Shown here: positions 8,886-19,948 of the stretch, piece by piece
How the letters are laid out: the number at the start of each line of letters is the position of its first letter
How positions within the stretch are numbered: the stretch's first letter is position 1
Source of the DNA: Auricularia sp. M13
Lineage: Eukaryota > Basidiomycota > Agaricomycetes > Auriculariales > Auriculariaceae
Direction: 5' to 3'
Assembly: GCA_037042915.1 (NCBI GenBank)
Contig: CM073197.1
Location: forward strand, 186,001-250,000
Length of the DNA: 64,000 bases
The notes under the pieces: generated by a model
Told to the model about the DNA's origin: nothing
The model's input: only the letters and a program-made list of their open reading frames with translations
Databases searched by the model: none
Program-made: the position numbers and the translations under genes

Positions 8886-11543
8886 TTGACCATGGCTGGT
8901 ATTGCTGGACTTCTTAATCTGGCTCTGCGGGCAGTGAATGCTTCCTTCACCCCCCCGGCTTTTGACATACCGCACGACGAGCGTACGATTCTTGGCCGAC
9001 TCGGGATCGAGCCCGTTATTACTCGCAGTGTTCAATGTCCACGGTGTTTTACAGCATATTCTCTTGCTGGCATTCCAGATGCCTGCACGCACAAAGAGTC
9101 TCCTCGTGCACGCGTGTGCGGTGAACCGTTGATGCGGCAGCGCCAAACGCGCGGCGTCACGGGCGTATCGATGTTCGCGCTGCCTCTACAGTACTCAGTC
9201 ATTCACGGACTGGCTCTCATTTTTTCTCTCACGGCCTGCTATCGATCAGCAACTGCATGGTAGCTTTCACCCTGGTCCTGCCGACGGTGTCATGCGAGGA
9301 ATATGGGACAGTCCTGCATGGCGCAGTCTTGGCGACTTCACGTTGTCGAAATACAACCTTGTTTTCAGCCTATACGTCGATTGGTTCAACCCACTCGGCA
9401 ATAAAACTGCGGGCAAAGTTGTCTCATGCGGCGCCATCATGCTCGCGTGTATGAACCTCCCTCCGGAGCTGCGCTATCTTGCCGAGAATTTATTCTTCGC
9501 CGGCATCATGCCTCCCCGTTCCAACCAGACGTGGTAACCATGTCGAACCTCGTCGAGCCACTCGTCAAGCAGCTTGTTGACCTTTTTGCGGGCAAAACCA
9601 TCTTGAACGCGCTACACCCTGCTGGGGTCTTTGTCCGCGTTGCTATCTTGCCCATCATTGGTGACCTACCGGCAATTCGGAAGCTCTGTGGCTACGTTGC
9701 TCCAACAGCCGACATGTTATGCTCATACTGCACCATGGTCTCCGAGGATATTGACAACCTAGACTGGAAACAGTATACGAAACGCACTGCTGCGGAGGTT
9801 CGAGATGCCGCACAGAAATGGCGGCGCGCAACTACCATTGCGCTCCGGAACAATATCACCACTGCCACCGGTGTGCGATGGTCGCCATTACATCTCCTCA
9901 GCTACTGGAATCCAGTGGACTCACTCGTTGTTGGGTTCATGCACAACACTGTTGAAGGTGTTCTTGTGCGCCACTTGCGTGTCATGTGGGGCATCGGTGC
10001 ACCTGACTCCGTCGTGAAAGCTTTCAACGAGGCCATGGTCGAGGATCACGAATCCGTCGATGACTATGAGCCGAGTGATTACGACTCTGAGCTAGAGGCA
10101 CTCCGCGAAGAGCTATCAGCCAGTGGCGACACAGGTCCCTCCCAGCCTCGACGAAGTCGCTCTGCATCCCAAACTTCGGTTGACAGCCCGGCCGACGAAC
10201 TCATGCAGGATAATCCCCGCCTTCGCCTTCAGTGCCCTCCTCGTCTGAGATGACAGATACGACCATTTCCGACGACACTGAACGGGCAGATCCCAACTTT
10301 GAGGATCTGGGTATGCCTGAGCTCTGCGCCTTCACAGATGCGGAGCTGGGCGAGATACGAGAGTGCATTCGAGATGTTGCTCTCCCAACATGGGTAGCTC
10401 GACCCCCCGCTAATCTGGGCGAGGCTTCTCATGGGAAATTGAAGGCGGACATTGTTCTCATACTCTTCACGGTCATCTTCCCCCTGATCGTGCCTGAGAT
10501 CCTGACGCGCCCACGACCAGACGACAGTCGCCGCCGCTTCGTCATGCTGGAGAACTTTGCGCACCTGGTCGCTGCCACCAACATTGTGGCGTCTTATTCT
10601 ACCTCTAACGCGCTCGCTGACGACTACATGACCCACTATGTCAAGTATCGCCAGTCGCGCCACCAGCTGTGGCCAAATCAACACTCCGTGCCAAACGATC
10701 ACATTGCGATGCACAATGGTGACGCACTGAAGTTCTGGGGTCCTCTTCCACCCCTTAGCGAATTTGCCTATGAGAGGCAGAATGGGGTATTGGCTGCCAT
10801 ACCTACAAATAATCATTACTGTGCGTCTACTTGAGATTGAACAAATGCGCTACTGATACCAGATAGATGATATGGATCTTACCATGCTGCGCCAAATTTG
10901 CCGGCGAGGCCGTCTGGAAGCACTTATTCGTGATGCGATACAGAACAGTGCGACTCTTCGGAAAGTCAGTGCTATTCTCCTTCCCGGTGCCTCGCCCTCG
11001 GCAACACTATCTTCGAGCGAAACTGCAGCTATCAACGCGGAGAATAAGCTACTCTCATCCGAGCACTACAACATCATCCTTAGCCATGTCAATAAGCCCA
11101 CACCACTCTGGCGCAGCTGGGACGCTATGCCGCACCCGCCAATGGCCAAGATTCTACCACCTAGGGCAAAGTCGCTTCGCAGCATCACGATCGACAATCG
11201 TACCTATGGCATCCAGGCAGCGCACCTTGGGAACAGCAGCATTTTGTTTTATGTCCCACACGATCAGATCAAGTGCAGCGGGTTCATTGAGCAAATCTGG
11301 ACCATGCCGATGGACAATCAGCTACGCACCTTCATGCTGGTGCAAGTCCATGGCGGTTTGACCGAGGTCAATGCTGCCAAGAGCCCGTATCGACCTCCGC
11401 TTGCGGATATGCAGGCTCGAATCATTTCCCGAGGAATGGCTGGCATTCAGTATATAATCGAACCTCGCATATTATTTGCCATGTTCCTCTGTATCCCAGA
11501 CCAAAAGGAACATTTGGTATCGGGCAGGAGATGTATGTTGTAA
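8886..11543 (+). mobile_element. decayed Tnp2/CACTA-like DNA transposon, transposase remnant
   Basis: A degenerate transposase of the basidiomycete Tnp2 type. In order it shows an N-terminal CPRC zinc-knuckle region (about 9030-9130) and a segment with GIWDSPAWRSLGDF, DWFNPLGNKTAGKVVSCGA and NLPPELRYL. Then come an IIGDLPAIRKLCGYVAP segment with a CSYC knuckle, GVRWSPLHLLSYWNPVDS followed by MHNTVEG, and the later domains to about 11,543. The frame changes near 9203, 9535 and 10,215. One of these could be an intron but not all, so I regard it as inactive. A likely true intron lies near 10,823-10,862. No terminal inverted repeats were found. The hairpin array starting at 11.6 kb could be its subterminal repeat region. 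Confidence 0.7.
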
Positions 11544-11619
11544 CTAGTTCATTGAATCGTGGAAGGAAATGAGATGTACATTGGTGTGGCGTCCCGTGCG
11601 CATCATTCCGTGCCAAGGA

Positions 11620-12611
11620 GGTCGGGCGCGCGCGCCGAGCGGAAATGGGCGCTCACCGCCGACGCTGGACAGCGCCCAGCGAGCTCATAACCGTTCCGCG
11701 CCAACGGGCCGGAAAGTGCGGGCTGAAGCAGCGAAGGGAGCGGAAGCGGGGCTGGCGGGCATGCGCTGGCGCTGGACAGCGACAACCAGCCCAGCGAGCT
11801 CGTACATTGGTACGGTCGCTGGGCGAGCCCGTTCCGCGTCAAAGAGACGGCGCAGGAGTGCCCGTTGACGCCCAGCAAGTCCGTATGCTGATACGGGCTG
11901 CTGGGCGCGTCCGTTCCGCGCCAACGAGGCCGGGCGGCGTGCGCTGGACCGGCGCGGGAGCAAGAATCAGCGCCGGCGAGGGCGCCGCCGGCGCTGGAGG
12001 ACCGTTGACGCGCAGCAAGCCCGTATGCTGATACGGGCTGCTGGTCGCGCTCCTTGCGCGCCAACGGGGTCGCGGCGCGGGATGGAAAGGCGCGGGGAGC
12101 AGGAATCCGCGCCGCCGGGCACACCGCCGGCGCTGGATACCGCCCAACCGGCCAGCGAGCTCGTAATTCAATACGAGCAGCTGGGCGCGTCCGGTTTGCG
12201 CCAAAGGGGTCGCGCGGCGCGGGCTGAAGCGGCGCGGGGAGTGGGAATCCGCGCCGGCGAACACGCCGCCGGCGCTGGATAGCGCCCAACCGCCCAGCGA
12301 GCTCGTAACCGGTACGAGCAGCTGGGCGCGTCCGGTCTGTGCCAACGGCGTCGCGCGGCGCGGGATGGATCGACGCGGGGAGCGGGATTCAGCGCCGGCG
12401 AGCATGCCGCCGGCGCTGGAGAGCCCGTTGATGCCCAGCGAGCCCGTATGCCCATACGGGCTGCTGGGCGCGTCCGTTCCGCGCCAACGAGGACGGGCGG
12501 CGCGGGCTGGATCGGCGCGAGGAGCATAATTCAGCGCCGGCGAGCATGTCGCCGGCGCTGGAGAACCCGGCGACGCCCAGCGAGCCCGTAACTTGATACG
12601 GGCTGCTGGGC
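11620..12611. repeat. GC-rich tandem array, about 140-bp units, two hairpins per unit
   Basis: Seven to eight degenerate units; the last six are spaced 139-142 bp apart. Each of these units holds two dyads. The first is a CAGCGCCGGCGA / TCGCCGGCGCTG palindrome (perfect 12-bp arms at 12,532-12,560, near-copies at about 11,968, 12,108, 12,248 and 12,390). The second is a stem of the AGCCCGTAT...ATACGGGCT kind at about 11,873, 12,012, 12,152, 12,294, 12,434 and 12,576, with an earlier degenerate copy at 11,791. In the copies at 12,152 and 12,294 the stem reads GCTCGTA...TACGAGC, so a C:G pair has become T:A on both arms. Open frames through the array are composition artefacts. Confidence 0.85.
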
Positions 12612-12719
12612 ATGCTCAAGGCGCGCGAAGGAGGTCGGGCGGGCGCGCTCTGGCTCGACGTGAGGACCGGAAACAACTCGGCCGAAGCGGCGCAAGACGA
12701 CTGAGCCTCGCGGAGCCTC

Positions 12720-14250
12720 AACGTCCCGCTGCGCGGTCGGCCTCGTACCCCGATGCCTGCAAATGTCAGGGTGGAGCTTTGGCTGTTGCGGTTATGGCGT
12801 AGTAGCATGATCAGTATAGGTACGCTGATTGAATTGGAGAAAACGTACCAAGCCATCACAAGTTTTGCCCACAGTGCCATCGGGCTCGACGATGACAACG
12901 GGCTCATGCGGTTGCTGTTGTGCCAGGCGGGCAGCGAGGGGGTGATGATGGTGTTGAACTTGGAGCGGTGCCAAAGAGTGCATACACCCGAAAGTCCAGA
13001 CGTGGACTTTCGGAAAAATTGTATTGATATGGGAGTTGAACTTGAATAACCCAGATTTATAGCTCAATACCTTTATTTCAGGCCCTGTTATATGTAATAA
13101 TTTTTAGTTGGGCTTACAATCTCATCCCAAAATTTCTACACAATTTCCTTGCAATTGTTCGGCAGATTGCGAAACTTGCGCACAGGCGCTTAATTCTGTG
13201 CGCAAGTTTCGCAACTTGCCGTCCGTTCAGCAGCTCGCCATCTGTCGTTCGGACGCTGTACTGCGCTACCAACGGGCATCTGCAGCAGGCAGAAAGCAGG
13301 TCACATTATACCGCGCTTGAACATCCACGTCCACATCCACCATACTTCCACTCCACTGCTGTTGGTGTCCAAGTTGGTCGGGTCAGCCAAAGGCTGTATC
13401 ACCCAAACCGCGTGCTCTGCGTGCAGCGTATCGATGCACAGTGATCGCGGCGCGCGCCGCGGTCGTCCGAACGCGCGCTGTGAAGTCGTCAGCCCAAATC
13501 GCTCGCCGGTCGTCTGCGGACGATCCAAATTCATACCTTGAAATCCGCGCTTCGGGCGGTCGGGGGTGATCCAATATATGTCCCTGAGCGATGGCATGAG
13601 CGCGGAATCGCGGAATAAAGAGCGCACCGTCCGCGGTGCAGCTCGATGCTCCGGGTGCACACCGTCCGAGTCGGCAGCGTCCCCGCCGACTCGGGGCGTT
13701 ATTCCTTCACGGGGGCCATCGAGGCATACGGGGCCTCCGTGAAAATGCGCTCGAATGCCGCGATTGTCGCGTGCGCGCGGTGGTGGAGTCGGTGCGCGTC
13801 CGAATAGCGAGCCAAAGTTTTCGAGCGCCCAGGAATTTTCTGCAAGCGCTGATACTTCGTGAGCGGCATATTGGGCATGCGGGCATGGCGTTGATTGCGT
13901 TGATGAGCCGGGATTTCGCGCGGTTTTGACGATCGCGAGCTTTGTCGTCGCCGTGGCCATCCGAGGTCGCCGAAGTCGAACCGTGTCTTGCCCGCGCAGC
14001 TGAACGGCGCGCGTTGAGTCGAGTGAACCCTGTGATCGTCGCAAGCCCAATTATAGCGGCTACCGGGTCCCTATCGCAAGCGCGCGATACACAGGATAAT
14101 GACCTAACCAGAATAAGCCGTGAGCAAACGAGCAAGGCGAATTGAGTGAATCGGCACATACCTATCGAAAGCCTGCATCGAGAAGATCCCAACGCGGCGT
14201 TCCTACGCTGATTGTATCTTTTCTGCGTGCCCTACAGCCAATTCGGTCAA
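12720..14250. other. no gene recognised; includes a perfect inverted repeat
   Basis: Apart from the hairpin at 13,169-13,212 I see no gene I can support. A 249-residue open frame exists on the minus strand (13,301-14,050). It has no recognisable domain, and other frames are equally open in this GC-rich stretch, so I do not call it. Confidence 0.4.
13169..13212. repeat. perfect 17-bp inverted repeat with 10-nt loop
   Basis: Arms GCGAAACTTGCGCACAG (13,169-13,185) and its exact reverse complement (13,196-13,212) flank a 10-nt loop. This could be a stem-loop in RNA, a protein-binding palindrome, or two facing terminal repeats of a vestigial mobile element. Confidence 0.85.
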
Positions 14251-14259
14251 ACACAACTT

Positions 14260-14763
14260 TTAGATAAATGTCATCATATTTGGACGGTAAAGGTACGTAC
14301 TCAAAGCCCTAACTCGCGCGCACGCGCTGATATAACTTGCATAGGATATAATTAAAGGGTTCGATGGCGAGGAGAGAGTCGCGGCCGGGTGTAACCGACC
14401 AGCGCGCAGAGGTTCTTCGCGGTCGCGAACTCGGGCCTGCTGCTTCAAACAAGTCGAGGGGATCGGAGGTGTACGGGCTGAGGTCCAGCGCAGTGCCTGG
14501 GGCAAGCAAAGGTCAGTTTCACATTGCAGTCGAGCAAAGCTAACGAGTCGCGACTTGCACAGATTGTTTTCATATTTCAAATGCAAGGGTATGTACGCGT
14601 AGCCCTCATTGATGCGCACGCGCTCATATAATTTGTAGCGCATATAATTGAGGCGTTCGAGGGCGAGAAGGGAGTCTTGTGCGGCGGACACCGGCCAGCG
14701 CGCAGAGCATGGTCGAGGCCGCGGGGTCGTTCCATCGAGGATGGAATGAGTTGTGGTGGTCAT
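14260..14763 (-). repeat. diverged tandem duplication with coding-like signal
   Basis: Two related blocks, about 14,283-14,440 and 14,580-14,720. In the same minus-strand frame they read SLLAIEPFNYILCKLYQRVR and SLLALERLNYMRYKLYERVR, each preceded by an SARWxV segment. The frame is open for 167 residues across both. The protein similarity between the copies suggests an old exon duplication under coding constraint, but I do not know the protein and see no start or neighbouring exon. It may be a gene fragment. Confidence 0.35.
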
Positions 14764-14889
14764 GGATGTACTGCCCGTGATGTAGCGCCGCGGTCTGTGC
14801 GGATAAAGCTCCGCATGTCGTTAGAGTAGAGCAGCTGCAGCACGGTGGGCTCGGGGTGCCAGCGCTGGGCTTGTGGGTGGCGACAGAGA

Positions 14890-15395
14890 CGGTGGTGGTC
14901 CCGCGGAGCACGCGAGCTGGCACGGGACGACGACGCGGCTGTGGCGCGGGAAGGAAGGAGAGACGGGACGGGACAGTGTGCGACGCGAGAGGTAAGTGGG
15001 CAACTCCTATTCTGTCTCCGGCCCGGGATGCTGACTTGCTCTCTCTCTCTCGGCGACTCGAGCTTTGAGCCGCACGCGCTGCTCTGGCACCTGCACAACC
15101 TCATCGTCGAGGCCGACAACGCCAAGTCCAAGCTCAACTTCAAGAAGCTCTCCAAGAACATGGGCGACAAGCTCGACCGCGAGAAGGGCCGGTGCGCATA
15201 TGTTCTGCCCTCGTTGCAGTTATCCAGTCAGTTCTGACCCCGCTGTCGCCGACGTCCGCAGGAGCATCGAGGAGCTGCCCGCGCCCGGCTTCAAGTCCAC
15301 GCTCGCCCAGGAGAAGCTCCGCTAGCGCGGTCAGCAACGGCACCGTCCCGCCCAAGGCCCACTACAACTACACCTTCTCTGTCGAGCCCGCTCAG
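14890..15395 (+). pseudogene. fragment of an unidentified host gene, frame-shifted
   Basis: A coding-like exon (about 15,062-15,191) reads EPHALLWHLHNLIVEADNAK and then a Lys-rich stretch, KLSKNMGDKLDREKG. After a 70-bp intron (15,192-15,261, GTGCGC...CGCAG) it continues SIEELPAPGFKSTLAQEKLR and meets a TAG at 15,323. A frame one base away then continues plausibly (AVSNGTVPPKAHYNYTFSVE) to a GTACGC donor-like site at 15,396, so one indel probably broke it. A GTAAGT donor at about 14,993 suggests a further upstream exon. The codon bias (GC-ending) is that of a well-expressed gene. I cannot name the family. It may be a duplicated piece of an intact gene elsewhere. Confidence 0.45.
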
Positions 15396-16759
15396 GTACG
15401 CAATGGCATTCCACTGTCACGGCAGAGCGCTCGTCACTCGCCGAGACTGACGCCCAAGAGAGGAGAGAGGGACGAGGAAGAACGGACAAGCGGTACAATT
15501 GACCAGACCAAACCTAGGGTACACGCATCTACACCCTACAACCTATATACCCCTTCCCAAGGTCCGCTGATCCGGTCCAGGGTGATCCCGGAGCTAAAGG
15601 GTCCACCCACCATCGTCTCCCATGGGGCCAACATCATACCACACTCCAGTCGAACAGGGTCCGAGACAGGGTGAAGGTGCCGAGGTATGCTACACACATA
15701 CACACCCACCGAGGGCACGGACCGAGAAGGAGGGCCCTCCCGAGTACACAGAGAGCGCCGAGCTGTTGAGGCCACGGGCCGAGGATCCGAGGGTGTAGTC
15801 GAGCTTGTACCAGGCGACGATAACCAACCTACTATCCATCCGAGGAGTACCGCACCCACGAGAAGTCCAACCGAGGCGTTCCCGACCCTCCGAGGCCGCT
15901 CAAGGTGACCCGCCGAGTCAGCCCGAGGTCCAGAGGTGGTCCTGGAGCTTGTCCCGAGCACCGTAACGCCCATATCCGACGCATACAGAGAGGGGGAGAG
16001 CTGCCAAACCCTGGTCCGAGGAGAAGAAGCCTCCACCGAGCCGAATTGGGGTATGCGCCGAGGTCGTCTCATCCTCTAGGCAGGTAGAGAACGGCGCATC
16101 GATCGTATCCCGAGTTGAGCAGCCCGAGGCGTATAACCCTGGCCGAGTCTCCGTCCGAGGATAAACAGTGCGCCGACTGTATGCAGCAGCGACCGAACGA
16201 TCGGCGAAGCGGCGTAAAACCCGCGGGCAAGCGGACAAAGCTTGCGACGGCCGTGATGACCGCAACATCCACTTTGCTTTTATCGAGGTGCACGGCAACT
16301 GACGCGCGCGACACGCTCCTTGTGTATGTAGACGGACGCCGCCATGGACCTGTTCCGCGAGCCCCAGCACGAGCACGAACTTACCAACAACAACAACGCA
16401 GCGGAGCGCAGCCCGCCGCCGCACATCATTCCCACGATGCAGCATAACTTTGAACTTGCAATAGCAATGCTTTGCGACTGATGAGCATGCTGCATGGCGG
16501 GCAGAGTTGCTTGGAGTTGCAGCATCCTGTGGGCTCTCGTGCAGAATCAGCGACTGTATTCCGTTGAATCCAGAGCTGATGTTACACGTGATCTCCACAA
16601 TTAACCAGATCTAGTAGACTCCAGGGCGGCAGAACGGCTTACATGGCGACAAAAAAGAGACACAACGATTGGACACAGGGACACAGATGGGATGCATAGA
16701 GGTGCGCGCCAGGCGCAAATTCGTCATTCACAGTCAATGTCATCACTCACAGTCTGGGT
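15396..16759. other. no gene recognised; CCGAG-rich stretch
   Basis: Between about 15,690 and 16,160 the word CCGAG recurs every 15-40 bp. Open frames here are short and unconvincing on both strands. From 16,160 to 16,759 I see nothing. Confidence 0.35.
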
Positions 16760-18741
16760 TCAGATTTCTTCCTCCATGTTGACATCAGCATCACCTGCTC
16801 CACGGCCCTGAGTTGGACGAGCAGGGGAGGTTGGACCACCACCGCGGAACGGGACAGGGGCTCCACGTCCCGCCCCGCGTCCCGCTCCGCTACTCGGGCC
16901 AGCAGCGCTGCTGGGTGGGCCTTGGGTGCTATCCATCAGCATGGATCTTCGTCTGTGTGGCGACGCCTCACCTTGAATGCCGCGACCACGACCTAATCCA
17001 GTAGCGGGGCGGGCGCCTCTCGTGGCAGGGCGTGTTGCACCAGAGCCTGTCGCGCCAGAGCTTCCGGATGCGCCAGAACCGGTGGTGCCGGGTGCTGTTT
17101 CAGCGCGTCGAGCCGCCGAAAGGCCTGTTCTCGGTCCTGCGCCTGTGCCAGGATGTGTCAGATTCGTGCTGGGTGTCGCAATCCCAAGGGCGCTCTTCGT
17201 CTGAGCTGCAAACTTGTCTTGCTGTGACTGGAGCGCGTTGTTAAGCACGAGCTGGCCGTCGACCACCTCTTCTTCGTCCGCGTCAGTTGCACCCTCCGCC
17301 TTGGTGCGTGGAATGTGGTACGCCTCCAAAATGGCATTGCCGTACTCCTCCATCCACTGCTTGTCCTTCCCATTGCCGAACTTGCGCCAAAGTGGTGGTG
17401 GATTGGCGTCAGGCTCCTTCTTGAGCTCGTCGAGGCTATCGGGCATTGCAATCAGGAGCGTCTTCTCCGCAAATTCAGCGGAAGGCATAGTCGAGTTCGT
17501 TGTAGAAGTCGGGGCTGTAGTAGTCCATCGCAATGTCGACTGGCAGCGGCTCTGCGGACACCTTCTTGTCGGGGTGCGGAACACGCGGGCGCTCCTGCGG
17601 TCCGGCTCGGCGCCTGCCTTTGCCCTTCTGTGCGTCCAGAGCTCGCGCCGCCGCTCGTCGATCCAGTCGATGAATGCAGTCAGCAGCTCGGAGCGGCCTT
17701 CCTTCACGAGTCGGAGGTATGCTGGCACCTTTCCTCCGCCAATAATTTCTGCTTCACCTTCCTCGTCGTCTGAAGTGCCCTCATAATTGCCCACGAGATC
17801 GATGATGCGTTTCGGGTAATGGCGCGCCTTTAGATACTCCACTCGGCCGCTGGCTGTCTTAGAGAACGTCAATATTTTTGCAATAGCACTAGAAAATGGC
17901 TGTGCTTACCTTCCTGCGGCGCGCAAGAATGACCGCCCGCTTCATGTCATCCTCCGCGCTGCCGGGATATTTCTGTTCTTTCTTCCACTTGTCGTACATA
18001 TACTGGTGGACGAAGTGATCGTAGGCTCGTGTCATAAGCAGCGTGTCGTCAAGAAGCTCCTTGTTGAGGCCCATGAAGTCGTAGCACATGCTGACACCAA
18101 GCTGCCGGAATGTGTCGATGGCAATGAAACGGTGGGCAGAATTATAAAGCGAGTAGGCGTCTTCGTGGAAATTGGGACGCCATGTGCGAAGTCCGAACCT
18201 GGTGAGCAGGCCAAGCGTGTACTTGAGACCGTGGTCAGGAACTCTCGCAGCCTGCTTAGCCATTCGGCTGGAGCCCACATGGTCGGCCCTGAACTCGATG
18301 AGACGCGAGGTCATGTCGTCGTTCGAGATCGTCTGAGCGTTTGGGTTGTTTCGATAGACCATAACATCTTCAATAGACGCGTAGCGTTGGTCGAATACAG
18401 CAACATCAGCAGCCTCAGGAAGAACAGGGGTGGCCGCCATTCCAACGATGCACCACAGGATCCGCAGGTGCAGCTGAAACGCCTTCTGCAAAAATATTGA
18501 GAAACACGGTGTCAATGACAATGATCACATTACGCACAATCAGATCCCTTGCATCCTTTGTAAGTGTCAAGACCTTTGTCATACGGTGCTGCTGTGAGCC
18601 CGTCTGATCCCGCCGTTTGCTCTTCTTAGCGGCATCGGAGTCGGCCTTTGTTCGCTTGGACGGGCCCGTCGGACCTGGGCTATCGCGTGGGCGCTTCTGT
18701 GCGCTGCCCGAGGCACCCGAAGCAACTGGCCCAACCTCCAT
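16760..18741 (-). CDS. uncharacterised basidiomycete protein, probably frame-damaged
   Basis: Three exons on the minus strand: 18,741-18,529, 18,485-17,910 and 17,857-16,760. The introns are 43 bp (GTGATC...TTGCAG) and 52 bp (GTAAGC...CTAAG). Exon 1 encodes a Ser/Pro/Lys-rich leader with KKSKRRDQ. Exon 2 holds a conserved-looking domain (AYDHFVHQYMYDKWKKEQKY, then RRRK), a layout I have seen in dispersed, unnamed Agaricomycete families. Exon 3 begins with GRVEYLKARHYPKRI and a SDDEE acidic patch and ends in a long Gly/Arg/Ala/Pro-rich tail with RGxGRG motifs. Within exon 3 (about 17,470-17,620) the family-like sequence PLPVDIAMDYYSPDFYNEL is in another frame than the parts on each side, so two compensating indels seem likely. 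Function unknown; RNA or DNA binding by the RG-rich tail is only a guess. Confidence 0.5.
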
Positions 18742-19020
18742 CGGTGTAGATGCAAGTAGGAAGTAGAATGGATGTTCGGTGGCGGCAGACGTTGGGGGTT
18801 ACTGGACAAAGAGCAACGAGCGGCGGGCGGCATTTGTGAAAGGACGATTCACACACGTGTTGGACCCGCGGAAACCACATGGAATTATATTTTTCGCCCA
18901 CAGATACAGACATGCTCTGAATATAATGCCAACTTATTAGAATTCTGGTTCACTAGCTCTTGTGAGATAGACAAGTGCCTCTTTGGAAGAGGAATCAGAA
19001 ATTGAGCTTGAAGAAATAGT
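18742..19020. other. short intergenic region, nothing recognised
   Basis: Upstream of the minus-strand gene ending at 18,741. No coding frame or motif stands out. Confidence 0.4.
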
Positions 19021-19168
19021 GCTTTTGCGGGACTCGAACCCGCGTCTCATGAAGTCGGAGCCTTCGGGAACAACGGAAGCAACCTCGGAAGTCAAGCGCG
19101 TTACCGTGTCCCACATTCTTGCATTGTCGAAGTTTCAACAATCTATTCTTTGCCCCCGGTGTGATGCA
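19021..19168 (-). repeat. tRNA-related (SINE-like) repeat
   Basis: Read on the minus strand, it contains a perfect B-box, GGTTCGAGTCC (plus-strand 19,030-19,040), in a GCGGG/CCCGC T-arm, and upstream GGTAACGCGCTTGACTTCCG resembling a D-arm to anticodon-arm junction. The 3' acceptor strand AAAAGCA has no matching TGCTTTT upstream, so it is not a folded tRNA gene. The 5' part (19,110-19,168) recurs in opposite orientation at 8151-8205. I read it as a tRNA-derived SINE or tRNA pseudogene. It ends about 40 bp before the F-box start codon at 19,207. Confidence 0.45.
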
Positions 19169-19206
19169 GGCGGCTGTGCGCTTGGCTCTCAAACCTCGAC
19201 ATCAAC

Positions 19207-19934
19207 ATGGCCGCTATAGCGCTACTACCTGACGATGTGCTCATTCTCATAGTCCGTGCGGCCACAGGCCCTGTTATCCAGGCCAAGTTAGCCGTGACAC
19301 AGGTCTCGCGGCGCTGGCGTCGCGTCGCCCTCAACTCGCCGCTGCTCTGGTCGCACATTCGGATGAACAGAAGCGCCATCGCAAACCAAGCGGAGGACGG
19401 GCAGCTTTCGCTGATCTTGGAACGGACTGGCCAGTCAGTACCTCTCGATGTCGAGCTTTTTGGTCCATTCTTGACTCGCCTTCCGGAGGCACCCTTGGTT
19501 GCGCATGCAGCCCGTATACGCGTTCTGAATTTGACCTACGCAGCATATGACGGCCTGCTGAATGCAGACCTCGAATTTCCCTTACTTCGAGTTTTACGTG
19601 TGCACGGCTTCGGCAACGACGAGCTGCGATTGACTGCTCGGAACCTGCGCGTGCTTGAGCTGGAAGAAGTCGTCCCACGCCGCTTGGAGGAGCTGCTTTC
19701 CGACTCGCTGGAAGAGCTCATCATCGATAGGTGCTTGGACGTCGACTATTATGCCCTTCTGTCAGTGTTCGTGCGCTGTCCAAAGCTACGGCACCTCACG
19801 TTTCGGACGGCGGCCATGGCCGAGCCGAGCGACGCTCCTCCTGATATTGCGGACGTTACATCACCCCTGCACATGCTCGAGACGCTGAATCTGCAGCTCC
19901 CGCGGATCAACATTCTCTCGGTGCTGGAGAACTA
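19207..19934 (+). pseudogene. F-box protein, family member 2, 5' part (split by a transposon)
   Basis: Starts MAAIALLPDDVLILIVRAAT and contains QVSRRWRRVALNSPLLW, an F-box closely matching members 1 and 3. The LRR-like region follows normally to SVLENY. At 19,933-19,934 (TA) the 7.27-kb element begins and the frame runs into its terminal repeat, stopping at 19,974. The missing C-terminal half is found intact at 27,206-27,964. Without the element and one TA copy, LENY would be followed directly and in frame by VCPPRG, so the gene was whole before insertion. The residual 255-residue product keeps the F-box but loses half the substrate-binding region. Confidence 0.85.
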
Positions 19935-19948
19935 CTTCTGTAAAAACC
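19935..19948 (+). repeat. left terminal inverted repeat of the 7.27-kb element
   Basis: Fourteen bases, preceded by TA. It pairs with 27,192-27,205 with one mismatch. Subterminal GCGCTC/GAGCGC words follow within 250 bp. Confidence 0.85.

Noticed and set aside
11603-12527. Several 119-228 codon frames in the hairpin array
   Set aside because: They are repeats of the same GC-rich unit, present on both strands, without domain signal.
13301-14050. 249-codon minus-strand open frame
   Set aside because: No recognisable motif; other frames nearby are also open and GC content is high, so chance is likely.
15690-16160. CCGAG-rich stretch as a possible transposon terminal repeat
   Set aside because: No inverted copy, target duplication or coding remnant was found around it.
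19021-19130. Functional tRNA gene with intron
   Set aside because: The T-arm and B-box are good but the 3' acceptor strand has no 5' partner, and no clean anticodon arm could be formed.
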